A stretch of DNA of 64,000 bases from positions 37,147,745 through 37,211,744 of the forward strand of contig OZ022348.1 of NCBI GenBank assembly GCA_963989245.1, in the 5' to 3' direction. This document shows positions 51,867 to 64,000 of the stretch, piece by piece. This stretch comes from Nansenia antarctica (taxonomy: Eukaryota > Chordata > Actinopteri > Argentiniformes > Microstomatidae). The notes under the pieces were generated by a model. That model did not search any database. It had not been told where the DNA came from and saw only the letters and a list, made by a program, of their open reading frames with translations. A program made the translations under genes and the position numbers. The first letter of the stretch is position 1, and the number at the start of each line of letters is the position of its first letter.

Positions 51867-54800
51867 AGTCTAGACTCCCTCTCACACAGACATAATGTGA
51901 TGTCATAGACCAGAACATTCTATCTGTCTAGTCTAGACTCCCTCTCACACAGACATGCTGTGATGTCATAGACCAGAACATTCTATCTGTCTAGTCTAGA
52001 CTCCCTCTCACCCCAGAACATTCTATCTGTCTAGTCTAGACTCCCTCTCACACCAGAACATTCTATCTGTCTAGTCTAGACTCCCTCTCACACCAGAACA
52101 TTCTATCTGTCTAGTCTAGACTCCCTCTCACACACAGAACATTCTATCTGTCTAGTCTAGACTCCCTCTCACACAGACATGCTGTGATGTCATAGACCAG
52201 AACATTCTATCTGTCTAGTCTAGACTCCCTCTCACCCCAGAACATTCTATCTGTCTAGTCTAGACTCCCTCTCACACCAGAACATTCTATCTGTCTAGTC
52301 TAGACCCCCTCTCACACCAGAACATTCTATCTGTCTAGTCTAGACTCCCTCTCACACACAGAACATTCTATCTGTCTAGTCTAGACTCCCTCTCACACAG
52401 ACATGCTGTGATGTCATAGACCAGAACATTCTATCTGTCTAGTCTAGACTCCCTCTCACACAGACATGCTGTGATGTCATAGACCAGAACATTCTATCTG
52501 TCTAGTCTAGACTCCCTCTCACACAGACATGCTGTGATGTCATAGACCAGAACATTCTATCTGTCTAGTCTAGACTCCCTCTCACACCAGAACATTATAT
52601 CTGTCTAGTCTAGACTCCCTCTCACACCAGAACATTCTATCTGTCTAGTCTAGACTCCCTCTCACACACAGAACATTCTATCTGTCCAGTCTAGACTCCC
52701 TCTCACACACAGAACATTCTATCTGTCTAGTCTAGACTCCCTCTCACACACAGAACATTCTATCTGTCTAGTCTAGACTCCCTCTCACACACAGAACATT
52801 CTATCTGTCTAGTCTAGACTCCCTCTCACACAGACATGCTGTGATGTCATAGACCAGAACATTCTATCTGTCTAGTCTAGACTCCCTCTCACACAGACAT
52901 GCTGTGATGTCATAGACCAGAACATTCTATCTGTCTAGTCTAGACTCCCTCTCACACCAGAACATTATATCTGTCTAGTCTAGACTCCCTCTCACACCAG
53001 AACATTCTATCTGTCTAGTCTAGACTCCCTCTCACACAGACATGCTGTGATGTCATAGACCAGAACATTCTATCTGTCTAGTCTAGACTCCCTCTCACAC
53101 AGACATGCTGTGATGTCATAGACCAGAACATTCTATCTGTCTAGTCTAGACTCCCTCTCACACAGACATGCTGTGATGTCATAGACCAGAACATTCTATC
53201 TGTCTAGTCTAGACTCCCTCTCACACAGTCATGCTGTGATGTCATAGACCAGAACATTCAATCTGTCTAGTCTAGACTCCCTCTCACACAGACATGCTGT
53301 GATGTCATAGACCAGAACATTATATCTGTCTAGTCTAGACTCCCTCTCACACAGACATGCTGTGATGTCATAGACCAGAACATTCTATCTGTCTAGTCTA
53401 GACTCCCTCTCACACCAGAACATTCTATCTGTCTAGTCTAGACTGCCTCTCACACCAGAACATTCTATCTGTCTAGTCTAGACTCCCTCCCACACACAGA
53501 ACATTATATCTGTCTAGTCTAGACTCCCTCTCACACACAGAACATTCTATCTGTCTAGTCTAGACTCCCTCTCACACACAGAACATTCTATCTGTCTAGT
53601 CTAGACTCCCTCTCACACAGACATGCTGTGATGTCATAGACCAGAACATTCTATCTGTCTAGTCTAGACTCCCTCCCACACAGACATGCTGTGATGTCAT
53701 AGACCAGAACATTCTATCTGTCTAGTCTAGACTCCCTCTCACACAGACATGCTGTGATGTCATAGACCAGAACATTCTATCTGTCTAGTCTAGACTCCCT
53801 CTCACACACAGAACATTCTATCTGTCTAGTCTAGACTCCCTCTCACACAGACATGCTGTGATGTCATAGACCAGAACATTCTATTTGTCTAGTCTAGACT
53901 CCCTCTCACACAGACATGCTGTGATGTCATAGACCAGAACATTCTATCTGTCTAGTCTAGACTCCCTCTCACACAGACATGCTGTGATGTCATAGACCAG
54001 AACATTCTATCTGTCTAGTCTAGACTCCCTCTCACACCAGAACATTATATCTGTCTAGTCTAGACTCCCTCTCACACCAGAACATTCTATCTGTCTAGTC
54101 TAGACTCCCTCTCACTCCAGAACATTCTATCTGTCTAGTCTAGACTCCCTCTCACACACAGAACATTCTATCTGTCTAGTCTAGACTCCCTCTCACACAC
54201 AGAACATTCTATCTGTCTAGTCTAGACTCCCTCTCACACAGACATAATGTGATGTCATAGACCAGAACATTCTATCTGTCTAGTCTAGACTCCCTCTCAC
54301 ACAGACATGCTGTGATGTCATAGACCAGAACATTCTATCTGTCTAGTCTAGACTCCCTCTCACCCCAGAACATTCTATCTGTCTAGTCTAGACTCCCTCT
54401 CACACCAGAACATTCTATCTGTCTAGTCTAGACTCCCTCTCACACCAGAACATTCTATCTGTCTAGTCTAGACTCCCTCTCACACACAGAACATTCTATC
54501 TGTCTAGTCTAGACTCCCTCTCACACACAGAACATTCTATCTGTCTAGTCTAGACTCCCTCTCACACAGACATAATGTGATGTCATAGACCAGAACATTC
54601 TATCTGTCTAGTCTAGACTCCCTCTCACACAGACATGATGTGATGTCATAGACCAGAACATTCTATCTGTCTAGTCTAGACTCCCTCTCACCCCAGAACA
54701 TTCTATCTGTCTAGTCTAGACTCCCTCTCACACCAGAACATTCTATCTGTCTAGTCTAGACTCCCTCTCACACCAGAACATTCTATCTGTCTAGTCTAGA

Positions 54801-57800
54801 CTCCCTCTCACACACAGAACATTCTATCTGTCTAGTCTAGACTCCCTCTCACACACAGAACATTCTATCTGTCTAGTCTAGACTCCCTCTCACACACAGA
54901 ATATTCTATCTGTCTAGTCTAGACTCCCTCTCACACAGACATGCTGTGATGTCATAGACCAGAACATTCTATCTGTCTAGTCTAGACTCCCTCTCACACA
55001 GACATGCTGTGATGTCATAGACCAGAACATTCTATCTGTCTAGTCTAGACTCCCTCTCACACACAGAACATTCTATCTGTCTAGTCTAGACTCCCTCTCA
55101 CACAGACATAATGTGATGTCATAGACCAGAACATTCTATCTGTCTAGTCTAGACTCCCTCTCACACAGACATGCTGTGATGTCATAGACCAGAACATTCT
55201 ATCTGTCTAGTCTAGACTCCCTCTCACCCCAGAACATTCTATCTGTCTAGTCTAGACTCCCTCTCACACCAGAACATTCTATCTGTCTAGTCTAGACTCC
55301 CTCTCACACCAGAACATTCTATCTGTCTAGTCTAGACTCCCTCTCACACACAGAACATTCTATCTGTCTAGTCTAGACTCCCTCTCACACACAGAACATT
55401 CTATCTGTCTAGTCTAGACTCCCTCTCACACAGACATAATGTGATGTCATAGACCAGAACATTCTATCTGTCTAGTCTAGACTCCCTCTCACACAGACAT
55501 GATGTGATGTCATAGACCAGAACATTCTATCTGTCTAGTCTAGACTCCCTCTCACCCCAGAACATTCTATCTGTCTAGTCTAGACTCCCTCTCACACCAG
55601 AACATTCTATCTGTCTAGTCTAGACTCCCTCTCACACCAGAACATTCTATCTGTCTAGTCTAGACTCCCTCTCACACACAGAACATTCTATCTGTCTAGT
55701 CTAGACTCCCTCTCACACACAGAACATTCTATCTGTCTAGTCTAGACTCCCTCTCACACACAGAATATTCTATCTGTCTAGTCTAGACTCCCTCTCACAC
55801 AGACATGCTGTGATGTCATAGACCAGAACATTCTATCTGTCTAGTCTAGACTCCCTCTCACACAGACATGCTGTGATGTCATAGAACAGAACATTCTATC
55901 TGTCTAGTCTAGACGCCCTCTCACCCCAGAACATTCTATCTGTCTAGTCTAGACTCCCTCTCACACCAGAACATTCTATCTGTCTAGTCTAGACTCCCTC
56001 TCACTCCAGAACATTCTATCTGTCTAGTCTAGACTCCCTCTCACACACAGAACATTCTATCTGTCTAGTCTAGACTCCCACTCACACACAGAACATTCTA
56101 TCTGTCTAGTCTAGACTCCCTCTCACACAGACATAATGTGATGTCATAGACCAGAACATTCTATCTGTCTAGTCTAGACTCCCTCTCACACAGACATGCT
56201 GTGATGTCATAGACCAGAACATTCTATCTGTCTAGTCTAGACTCCCTCTCACCCCAGAACATTCTATCTGTCTAGTCTAGACTCCCTCTCACACCAGAAC
56301 ATTCTATCTGTCTAGTCTAGACTCCCTCTCACACCAGAACATTCTATCTGTCTAGTCTAGACTCCCTCTCACACACAGAACATTCTATCTGTCTAGTCTA
56401 GACTCCCTCTCACACACAGAACATTCTATCTGTCTAGTCTAGACTCCCTCTCACACAGACATAATGTGATGTCATAGACCAGAACATTCTATCTGTCTAG
56501 TCTAGACTCCCTCTCACACAGACATGATGTGATGTCATAGACCAGAACATTCTATCTGTCTAGTCTAGACTCCCTCTCACCCCAGAACATTCTATCTGTC
56601 TAGTCTAGACTCCCTCTCACACCAGAACATTCTATCTGTCTAGTCTAGACTCCCTCTCACACCAGAACATTCTATCTGTCTAGTCTAGACTCCCTCTCAC
56701 ACACAGAACATTCTATCTGTCTAGTTTAGACTCCCTCTCACACACAGAACATTCTATCTGTCTAGTCTAGACTCCCTCTCACACACAGAATATTCTATCT
56801 GTCTAGCCTAGACTCCCTCTCACACAGACATGCTGTGATGTCATAGACCAGAACATTCTATCTGTCTAGTCTAGACTCCCTCTCACCCCAGAACATTCTA
56901 TCTGTCTAGTCTAGACTCCCTCTCACACCAGAACATTCTATCTGTCTAGTCTAGACTCCCTCTCACACCAGAACATTCTATCTGTCTAGTCTAGACTCCC
57001 TCTCACACACAGAACATTCTATCTGTCTAGTCTAGACTCCCTCTCACACACAGAACATTCTATCTGTCTAGTCTAGACTCCCTCTCACACACAGAATATT
57101 CTATCTGTCTAGTCTAGACTCCCTCTCACACAGACATGCTGTGATGTCATAGACCAGAACATTCTATCTGTCTAGTCTAGACTCCCTCTCACACAGACAT
57201 GCTGTGATGTCATAGACCAGAACATTCTATCTGTCTAGTCTAGACTCCCTCTCACACACAGAACATTCTATCTGTCTAGTCTAGACTCCCTCTCACACAG
57301 ACATAATGTGATGTCATAGACCAGAACATTCTATCTGTCTAGTCTAGACTCCCTCTCACACAGACATGCTGTGATGTCATAGACCAGAACATTCTATCTG
57401 TCTAGTCTAGACTCCCTCTCACCCCAGAACATTCTATCTGTCTAGTCTAGACTCCCTCTCACACCAGAACATTCTATCTGTCTAGTCTAGACTCCCTCTC
57501 ACACCAGAACATTCTATCTGTCTAGTCTAGACTCCCTCTCACACACAGAACATTCTATCTGTCTAGTCTAGACTCCCTCTCACACACAGAACATTCTATC
57601 TGTCTAGTCTAGACTCCCTCTCACACAGACATAATGTGATGTCATAGACCAGAACATTCTATCTGTCTAGTCTAGACTCCCTCTCACACAGACATGATGT
57701 GATGTCATAGACCAGAACATTCTATCTGTCTAGTCTAGACTCCCTCTCACCCCAGAACATTCTATCTGTCTAGTCTAGACTCCCTCTCACACCAGAACAT

Positions 57801-58262
57801 TCTATCTGTCTAGTCTAGACTCCCTCTCACACACAGAACATTCTATCTGTCTAGTCTAGACTCCCTCTCACACACAGAACATTCTATCTGTCTAGTCTAG
57901 ACTCCCTCTCACACACAGAATATTCTATCTGTCTAGTCTAGACTCCCTCTCACACAGACATGCTGTGATGTCATAGACCAGAACATTCTATCTGTCTAGT
58001 CTAGACTCCCTCTCACACAGACATGCTGTGATGTCATAGACCAGAACATTCTATCTGTCTAGTCTAGACTCCCTCTCACCCCAGAACATTCTATCTGTCT
58101 AGTCTAGACTCCCTCTCACACCAGAACATTCTATCTGTCTAGTCTAGACTCCCTCTCACTCCAGAACATTCTATCTGTCTAGTCTAGACTCCCTCTCACA
58201 CACAGAACATTCTATCTGTCTAGTCTAGACTCCCTCTCACACACAGAACATTCTATCTGTCT
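51867..58262 (+). repeat. Super-repeat of A plus B blocks, 6,396-bp copy
   Basis: Begins L(CATAATG) L S S S M L S S S(GACCCCC) M LLL, the entry into an A-type block (52297-54218), then a long B-type block to 58262. The same entry recurs at 58263 and 63098. Markers 6,396 bp apart include GACCCCC 52302/58698, CTGTCC 52686/59082, AGTCATG 53227/59623 and CCCTCCC-type M 53485/59881. Private changes include GACTGCC (53435), AGAACAG near 55885, GACGCCC (CpG at 55914), CCCACTC (56067) and GCCTAGAC (about 56806). Confidence 0.88.
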
Positions 58263-61200
58263 AGTCTAGACTCCCTCTCACACAGACATAATGTGATGTC
58301 ATAGACCAGAACATTCTATCTGTCTAGTCTAGACTCCCTCTCACACAGACATGCTGTGATGTCATAGACCAGAACATTCTATCTGTCTAGTCTAGACTCC
58401 CTCTCACCCCAGAACATTCTATCTGTCTAGTCTAGACTCCCTCTCACACCAGAACATTCTATCTGTCTAGTCTAGACTCCCTCTCACACCAGAACATTCT
58501 ATCTGTCTAGTCTAGACTCCCTCTCACACACAGAACATTCTATCTGTCTAGTCTAGACTCCCTCTCACACAGACATGCTGTGATGTCATAGACCAGAACA
58601 TTCTATCTGTCTAGTCTAGACTCCCTCTCACCCCAGAACATTCTATCTGTCTAGTCTAGACTCCCTCTCACACCAGAACATTCTATCTGTCTAGTCTAGA
58701 CCCCCTCTCACACCAGAACATTCTATCTGTCTAGTCTAGACTCCCTCTCACACACAGAACATTCTATCTGTCTAGTCTAGACTCCCTCTCACACAGACAT
58801 GCTGTGATGTCATAGACCAGAACATTCTATCTGTCTAGTCTAGACTCCCTCTCACACAGACATGCTGTGATGTCATAGACCAGAACATTCTATCTGTCTA
58901 GTCTAGACTCCCTCTCACACAGACATGCTGTGATGTCATAGACCAGAACATTCTATCTGTCTAGTCTAGACTCCCTCTCACACCAGAACATTATATCTGT
59001 CTAGTCTAGACTCCCTCTCACACCAGAACATTCTATCTGTCTAGTCTAGACTCCCTCTCACACACAGAACATTCTATCTGTCCAGTCTAGACTCCCTCTC
59101 ACACACAGAACATTCTATCTGTCTAGTCTAGACTCCCTCTCACACACAGAACATTCTATCTGTCTAGTCTAGACTCCCTCTCACACACAGAACATTCTAT
59201 CTGTCTAGTCTAGACTCCCTCTCACACAGACATGCTGTGATGTCATAGACCAGAACATTCTATCTGTCTAGTCTAGACTCCCTCTCACACAGACATGCTG
59301 TGATGTCATAGACCAGAACATTCTATCTGTCTAGTCTAGACTCCCTCTCACACCAGAACATTATATCTGTCTAGTCTAGACTCCCTCTCACACCAGAACA
59401 TTCTATCTGTCTAGTCTAGACTCCCTCTCACACAGACATGCTGTGATGTCATAGACCAGAACATTCTATCTGTCTAGTCTAGACTCCCTCTCACACAGAC
59501 ATGCTGTGATGTCATAGACCAGAACATTCTATCTGTCTAGTCTAGACTCCCTCTCACACAGACATGCTGTGATGTCATAGACCAGAACATTCTATCTGTC
59601 TAGTCTAGACTCCCTCTCACACAGTCATGCTGTGATGTCATAGACCAGAACATTCAATCTGTCTAGTCTAGACTCCCTCTCACACAGACATGCTGTGATG
59701 TCATAGACCAGAACATTATATCTGTCTAGTCTAGACTCCCTCTCACACAGACATGCTGTGATGTCATAGACCAGAACATTCTATCTGTCTAGTCTAGACT
59801 CCCTCTCACACCAGAACATTCTATCTGTCTAGTCTAGACTCCCTCTCACACCAGAACATTCTATCTGTCTAGTCTAGACTCCCTCCCACACACAGAACAT
59901 TATATCTGTCTAGTCTAGACTCCCTCTCACACACAGAACATTCTATCTGTCTAGTCTAGACTCCCTCTCACACACAGAACATTCTATCTGTCTAGTCTAG
60001 ACTCCCTCTCACACAGACATGCTGTGATGTCATAGACCAGAACATTCTATCTGTCTAGTCTAGACTCCCTCCCACACAGACATGCTGTGATGTCATAGAC
60101 CAGAACATTCTATCTGTCTAGTCTAGACTCCCTCTCACACAGACATGCTGTGATGTCATAGACCAGAACATTCTATCTGTCTAGTCTAGACTCCCTCTCA
60201 CACACAGAACATTCTATCTGTCTAGTCTAGACTCCCTCTCACACAGACATGCTGTGATGTCATAGACCAGAACATTCTATTTGTCTAGTCTAGACTCCCT
60301 CTCACACAGACATGCTGTGATGTCATAGACCAGAACATTCTATCTGTCTAGTCTAGACTCCCTCTCACACAGACATGCTGTGATGTCATAGACCAGAACA
60401 TTCTATCTGTCTAGTCTAGACTCCCTCTCACACCAGAACATTATATCTGTCTAGTCTAGACTCCCTCTCACACCAGAACATTCTATCTGTCTAGTCTAGA
60501 CTCCCTCTCACTCCAGAACATTCTATCTGTCTAGTCTAGACTCCCTCTCACACACAGAACATTCTATCTGTCTAGTCTAGACTCCCTCTCACACACAGAA
60601 CATTCTATCTGTCTAGTCTAGACTCCCTCTCACACAGACATAATGTGATGTCATAGACCAGAACATTCTATCTGTCTAGTCTAGACTCCCTCTCACACAG
60701 ACATGCTGTGATGTCATAGACCAGAACATTCTATCTGTCTAGTCTAGACTCCCTCTCACCCCAGAACATTCTATCTGTCTAGTCTAGACTCCCTCTCACA
60801 CCAGAACATTCTATCTGTCTAGTCTAGACTCCCTCTCACACCAGAACATTCTATCTGTCTAGTCTAGACTCCCTCTCACACACAGAACATTCTATCTGTC
60901 TAGTCTAGACTCCCTCTCACACACAGAACATTCTATCTGTCTAGTCTAGACTCCCTCTCACACAGACATAATGTGATGTCATAGACCAGAACATTCTATC
61001 TGTCTAGTCTAGACTCCCTCTCACACAGACATGATGTGATGTCATAGACCAGAACATTCTATCTGTCTAGTCTAGACTCCCTCTCACCCCAGAACATTCT
61101 ATCTGTCTAGTCTAGACTCCCTCTCACACCAGAACATTCTATCTGTCTAGTCTAGACTCCCTCTCACACCAGAACATTCTATCTGTCTAGTCTAGACTCC

Positions 61201-63097
61201 CTCTCACACACAGAACATTCTATCTGTCTAGTCTAGACTCCCTCTCACACACAGAACATTCTATCTGTCTAGTCTAGACTCCCTCTCACACACAGAATAT
61301 TCTATCTGTCTAGTCTAGACTCCCTCTCACACAGACATGCTGTGATGTCATAGACCAGAACATTCTATCTGTCTAGTCTAGACTCCCTCTCACACAGACA
61401 TGCTGTGATGTCATAGACCAGAACATTCTATCTGTCTAGTCTAGACTCCCTCTCACACACAGAACATTCTATCTGTCTAGTCTAGACTCCCTCTCACACA
61501 GACATAATGTGATGTCATAGACCAGAACATTCTATCTGTCTAGTCTAGACTCCCTCTCACACAGACATGCTGTGATGTCATAGACCAGAACATTCTATCT
61601 GTCTAGTCTAGACTCCCTCTCACCCCAGAACATTCTATCTGTCTAGTCTAGACTCCCTCTCACACCAGAACATTCTATCTGTCTAGTCTAGACTCCCTCT
61701 CACACCAGAACATTCTATCTGTCTAGTCTAGACTCCCTCTCACACACAGAACATTCTATCTGTCTAGTCTAGACTCCCTCTCACACACAGAACATTCTAT
61801 CTGTCTAGTCTAGACTCCCTCTCACACAGACATAATGTGATGTCATAGACCAGAACATTCTATCTGTCTAGTCTAGACTCCCTCTCACACAGACATGATG
61901 TGATGTCATAGACCAGAACATTCTATCTGTCTAGTCTAGACTCCCTCTCACCCCAGAACATTCTATCTGTCTAGTCTAGACTCCCTCTCACACCAGAACA
62001 TTCTATCTGTCTAGTCTAGACTCCCTCTCACACCAGAACATTCTATCTGTCTAGTCTAGACTCCCTCTCACACACAGAACATTCTATCTGTCTAGTCTAG
62101 ACTCCCTCTCACACACAGAACATTCTATCTGTCTAGTCTAGACTCCCTCTCACACACAGAATATTCTATCTGTCTAGTCTAGACTCCCTCTCACACAGAC
62201 ATGCTGTGATGTCATAGACCAGAACATTCTATCTGTCTAGTCTAGACTCCCTCTCACCCCAGAACATTCTATCTGTCTAGTCTAGACTCCCTCTCACACC
62301 AGAACATTCTATCTGTCTAGTCTAGACTCCCTCTCACACACAGAACATTCTATCTGTCTAGTCTAGACTCCCTCTCACACACAGAACATTCTATCTGTCT
62401 AGTCTAGACTCCCTCTCACACAGACATAATGTGATGTCATAGACCAGAACATTCTATCTGTCTAGTCTAGACTCCCTCTCACACAGACATGATGTGATGT
62501 CATAGACCAGAACATTCTATCTGTCTAGTCTAGACTCCCTCTCACCCCAGAACATTCTATCTGTCTAGTCTAGACTCCCTCTCACACCAGAACATTCTAT
62601 CTGTCTAGTCTAGACTCCCTCTCACACCAGAACATTCTATCTGTCTAGTCTAGACTCCCTCTCACACACAGAACATTCTATCTGTCTAGTCTAGACTCCC
62701 TCTCACACACAGAACATTCTATCTGTCTAGTCTAGACTCCCTCTCACACACAGAATATTCTATCTGTCTAGTCTAGACTCCCTCTCACACAGACATGCTG
62801 TGATGTCATAGACCAGAACATTCTATCTGTCTAGTCTAGACTCCCTCTCACACAGACATGCTGTGATGTCATAGACCAGAACATTCTATCTGTCTAGTCT
62901 AGACTCCCTCTCACCCCAGAACATTCTATCTGTCTAGTCTAGACTCCCTCTCACACCAGAACATTCTATCTGTCTAGTCTAGACTCCCTCTCACTCCAGA
63001 ACATTCTATCTGTCTAGTCTAGACTCCCTCTCACACACAGAACATTCTATCTGTCTAGTCTAGACTCCCTCTCACACACAGAACATTCTATCTGTCT
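58263..63097 (+). repeat. Super-repeat of A plus B blocks, 4,835-bp copy
   Basis: Same start and order as the preceding copy, with the A-type block 58693-60614 and the B-type block from 60615. It is 1,561 bp shorter, the loss falling in the B-type part, which here has CATAATG at 60639, 60967, 61503, 61831 and 62425. An S is also missing in the triplets after 62239. Confidence 0.87.
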
Positions 63098-64000
63098 AGT
63101 CTAGACTCCCTCTCACACAGACATAATGTGATGTCATAGACCAGAACATTCTATCTGTCTAGTCTAGACTCCCTCTCACACAGACATGCTGTGATGTCAT
63201 AGACCAGAACATTCTATCTGTCTAGTCTAGACTCCCTCTCACCCCAGAACATTCTATCTGTCTAGTCTAGACTCCCTCTCACACCAGAACATTCTATCTG
63301 TCTAGTCTAGACTCCCTCTCACACCAGAACATTCTATCTGTCTAGTCTAGACTCCCTCTCACACACAGAACATTCTATCTGTCTAGTCTAGACTCCCTCT
63401 CACACAGACATGCTGTGATGTCATAGACCAGAACATTCTATCTGTCTAGTCTAGACTCCCTCTCACCCCAGAACATTCTATCTGTCTAGTCTAGACTCCC
63501 TCTCACACCAGAACATTCTATCTGTCTAGTCTAGACCCCCTCTCACACCAGAACATTCTATCTGTCTAGTCTAGACTCCCTCTCACACACAGAACATTCT
63601 ATCTGTCTAGTCTAGACTCCCTCTCACACAGACATGCTGTGATGTCATAGACCAGAACATTCTATCTGTCTAGTCTAGACTCCCTCTCACACAGACATGC
63701 TGTGATGTCATAGACCAGAACATTCTATCTGTCTAGTCTAGACTCCCTCTCACACAGACATGCTGTGATGTCATAGACCAGAACATTCTATCTGTCTAGT
63801 CTAGACTCCCTCTCACACCAGAACATTATATCTGTCTAGTCTAGACTCCCTCTCACACCAGAACATTCTATCTGTCTAGTCTAGACTCCCTCTCACACAC
63901 AGAACATTCTATCTGTCCAGTCTAGACTCCCTCTCACACACAGAACATTCTATCTGTCTAGTCTAGACTCCCTCTCACACACAGAACATTCTATCTGTCT
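63098..64000 (+). repeat. Super-repeat, third copy, cut by the window edge
   Basis: Repeats the entry series L(CATAATG) L SSS M L SSS(GACCCCC) M LLL SS M(CTGTCC) M M, 4,835 bp after the previous copy (CTGTCC 59082/63917). The last M ends exactly at 64000, so the array continues beyond the window. Confidence 0.88.

Larger units (their letters stand above)
1..64000 (+). repeat. Tandem satellite array filling the window
   Basis: The window consists only of head-to-tail monomers of 40, 41 and 63 bp that begin with AGTCTAGACT and end with CTATCTGTCT. I walked monomer starts from 1 to 63960 and found no interruption, inversion or unique insert. The first monomer starts at base 1 and the last ends at base 64000, so both array edges lie outside the window. 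Monomers differ by few point variants, and these variants recur at fixed spacings, showing higher-order repeats. The consensus lacks CpG. The array is satellite DNA of a eukaryotic genome, plausibly (peri)centromeric, subtelomeric or heterochromatic; the sequence does not tell which. Confidence 0.98.

Noticed and set aside
1..64000. CRISPR array (regular repeats of 40-63 bp)
   Set aside because: There are no unique spacers; the sequence between repeated motifs is itself repeated throughout, and no cas genes are present.
1..64000. CENP-B box in the monomers
   Set aside because: The CENP-B box core needs TTCG and a CGGG end; the consensus monomers contain no CpG, so the motif is absent.
1..64000. 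Telomeric or simple microsatellite repeat
   Set aside because: No TTAGGG-like unit is present; the units are 40-63 bp and non-simple, with only a short CA tract inside each.
1..64000. Transposon or retroelement insertions within the array
   Set aside because: Monomer starts follow each other at 40, 41 or 63 bp throughout the stretches I walked; no insert, target-site duplication or long terminal repeat was seen.
1..64000. Purely artificial expansion by assembly error
   Set aside because: Copies differ by linked private variants in nested patterns and by whole-monomer steps, which fits real array evolution. Individual near-identical junctions such as 40982 still deserve checking against reads.

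Overview
The whole 64 kb window is one uninterrupted tandem satellite array. I see no gene, RNA gene, transposon, CRISPR array or unique sequence. Every monomer runs head to tail in the same orientation, and the array passes out of both ends of the window (position 1 starts a monomer, position 64000 ends one). Three monomer classes share the same ends: S (40 bp), M (41 bp, one extra A in the CA tract) and L (63 bp, S plus a 23-bp internal block). I estimate about 1,300 monomers from the average composition of the parsed repeats.

Host: a eukaryote. CpG is almost absent (I noticed eight in 64 kb), which fits a genome with CpG methylation, such as a vertebrate. I cannot name the species or a known satellite family from sequence alone. 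GC is about 45% and the + strand is strongly C over G.

Layout: monomers are arranged in higher-order repeats (HORs) that can be followed by point variants. Positions 1-11860 carry an 'A-type' HOR (full form 2,552 bp, 49 monomers, best seen at 6377-8928), with shorter (1,763 and 1,207 bp) and longer (4,848 bp) forms that differ by whole monomers. Positions 11861-26507 hold two diverged copies of a 5-6 kb block and a further 2,211-bp tandem duplication. From about 30.7 kb a 'B-type' HOR appears (1,025 bp, 22 monomers, reference copy 37448-38472), marked by S monomers with a CACCCC variant, L monomers with CATAATG or CATGATG, and M monomers with GAATATTC. From about 33 kb to the end A-type and B-type blocks alternate, making a super-repeat of about 6.4 kb (51867-58262, 58263-63097, 63098 onward).

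Dynamics: several junctions can be placed to a monomer: exact tandem duplications of 433, 1,863, 3,799 and 2,169 bp, some nested. Nearly all length differences are whole monomers, and a nine-monomer 433-bp module is gained or lost repeatedly, as expected for unequal exchange in register.

Motif content: each consensus monomer carries the Smad-binding palindrome GTCTAGAC, a two-unit heat-shock element AGAACATTCT and a GATA-type site; L monomers add a short dyad and a CRE-like TGATGTCA. These are observed sequences; any function is inference. The only open reading frame of note (46301-46528, minus) is explained by two point variants that remove the monomer's stop codon and is not a credible gene.
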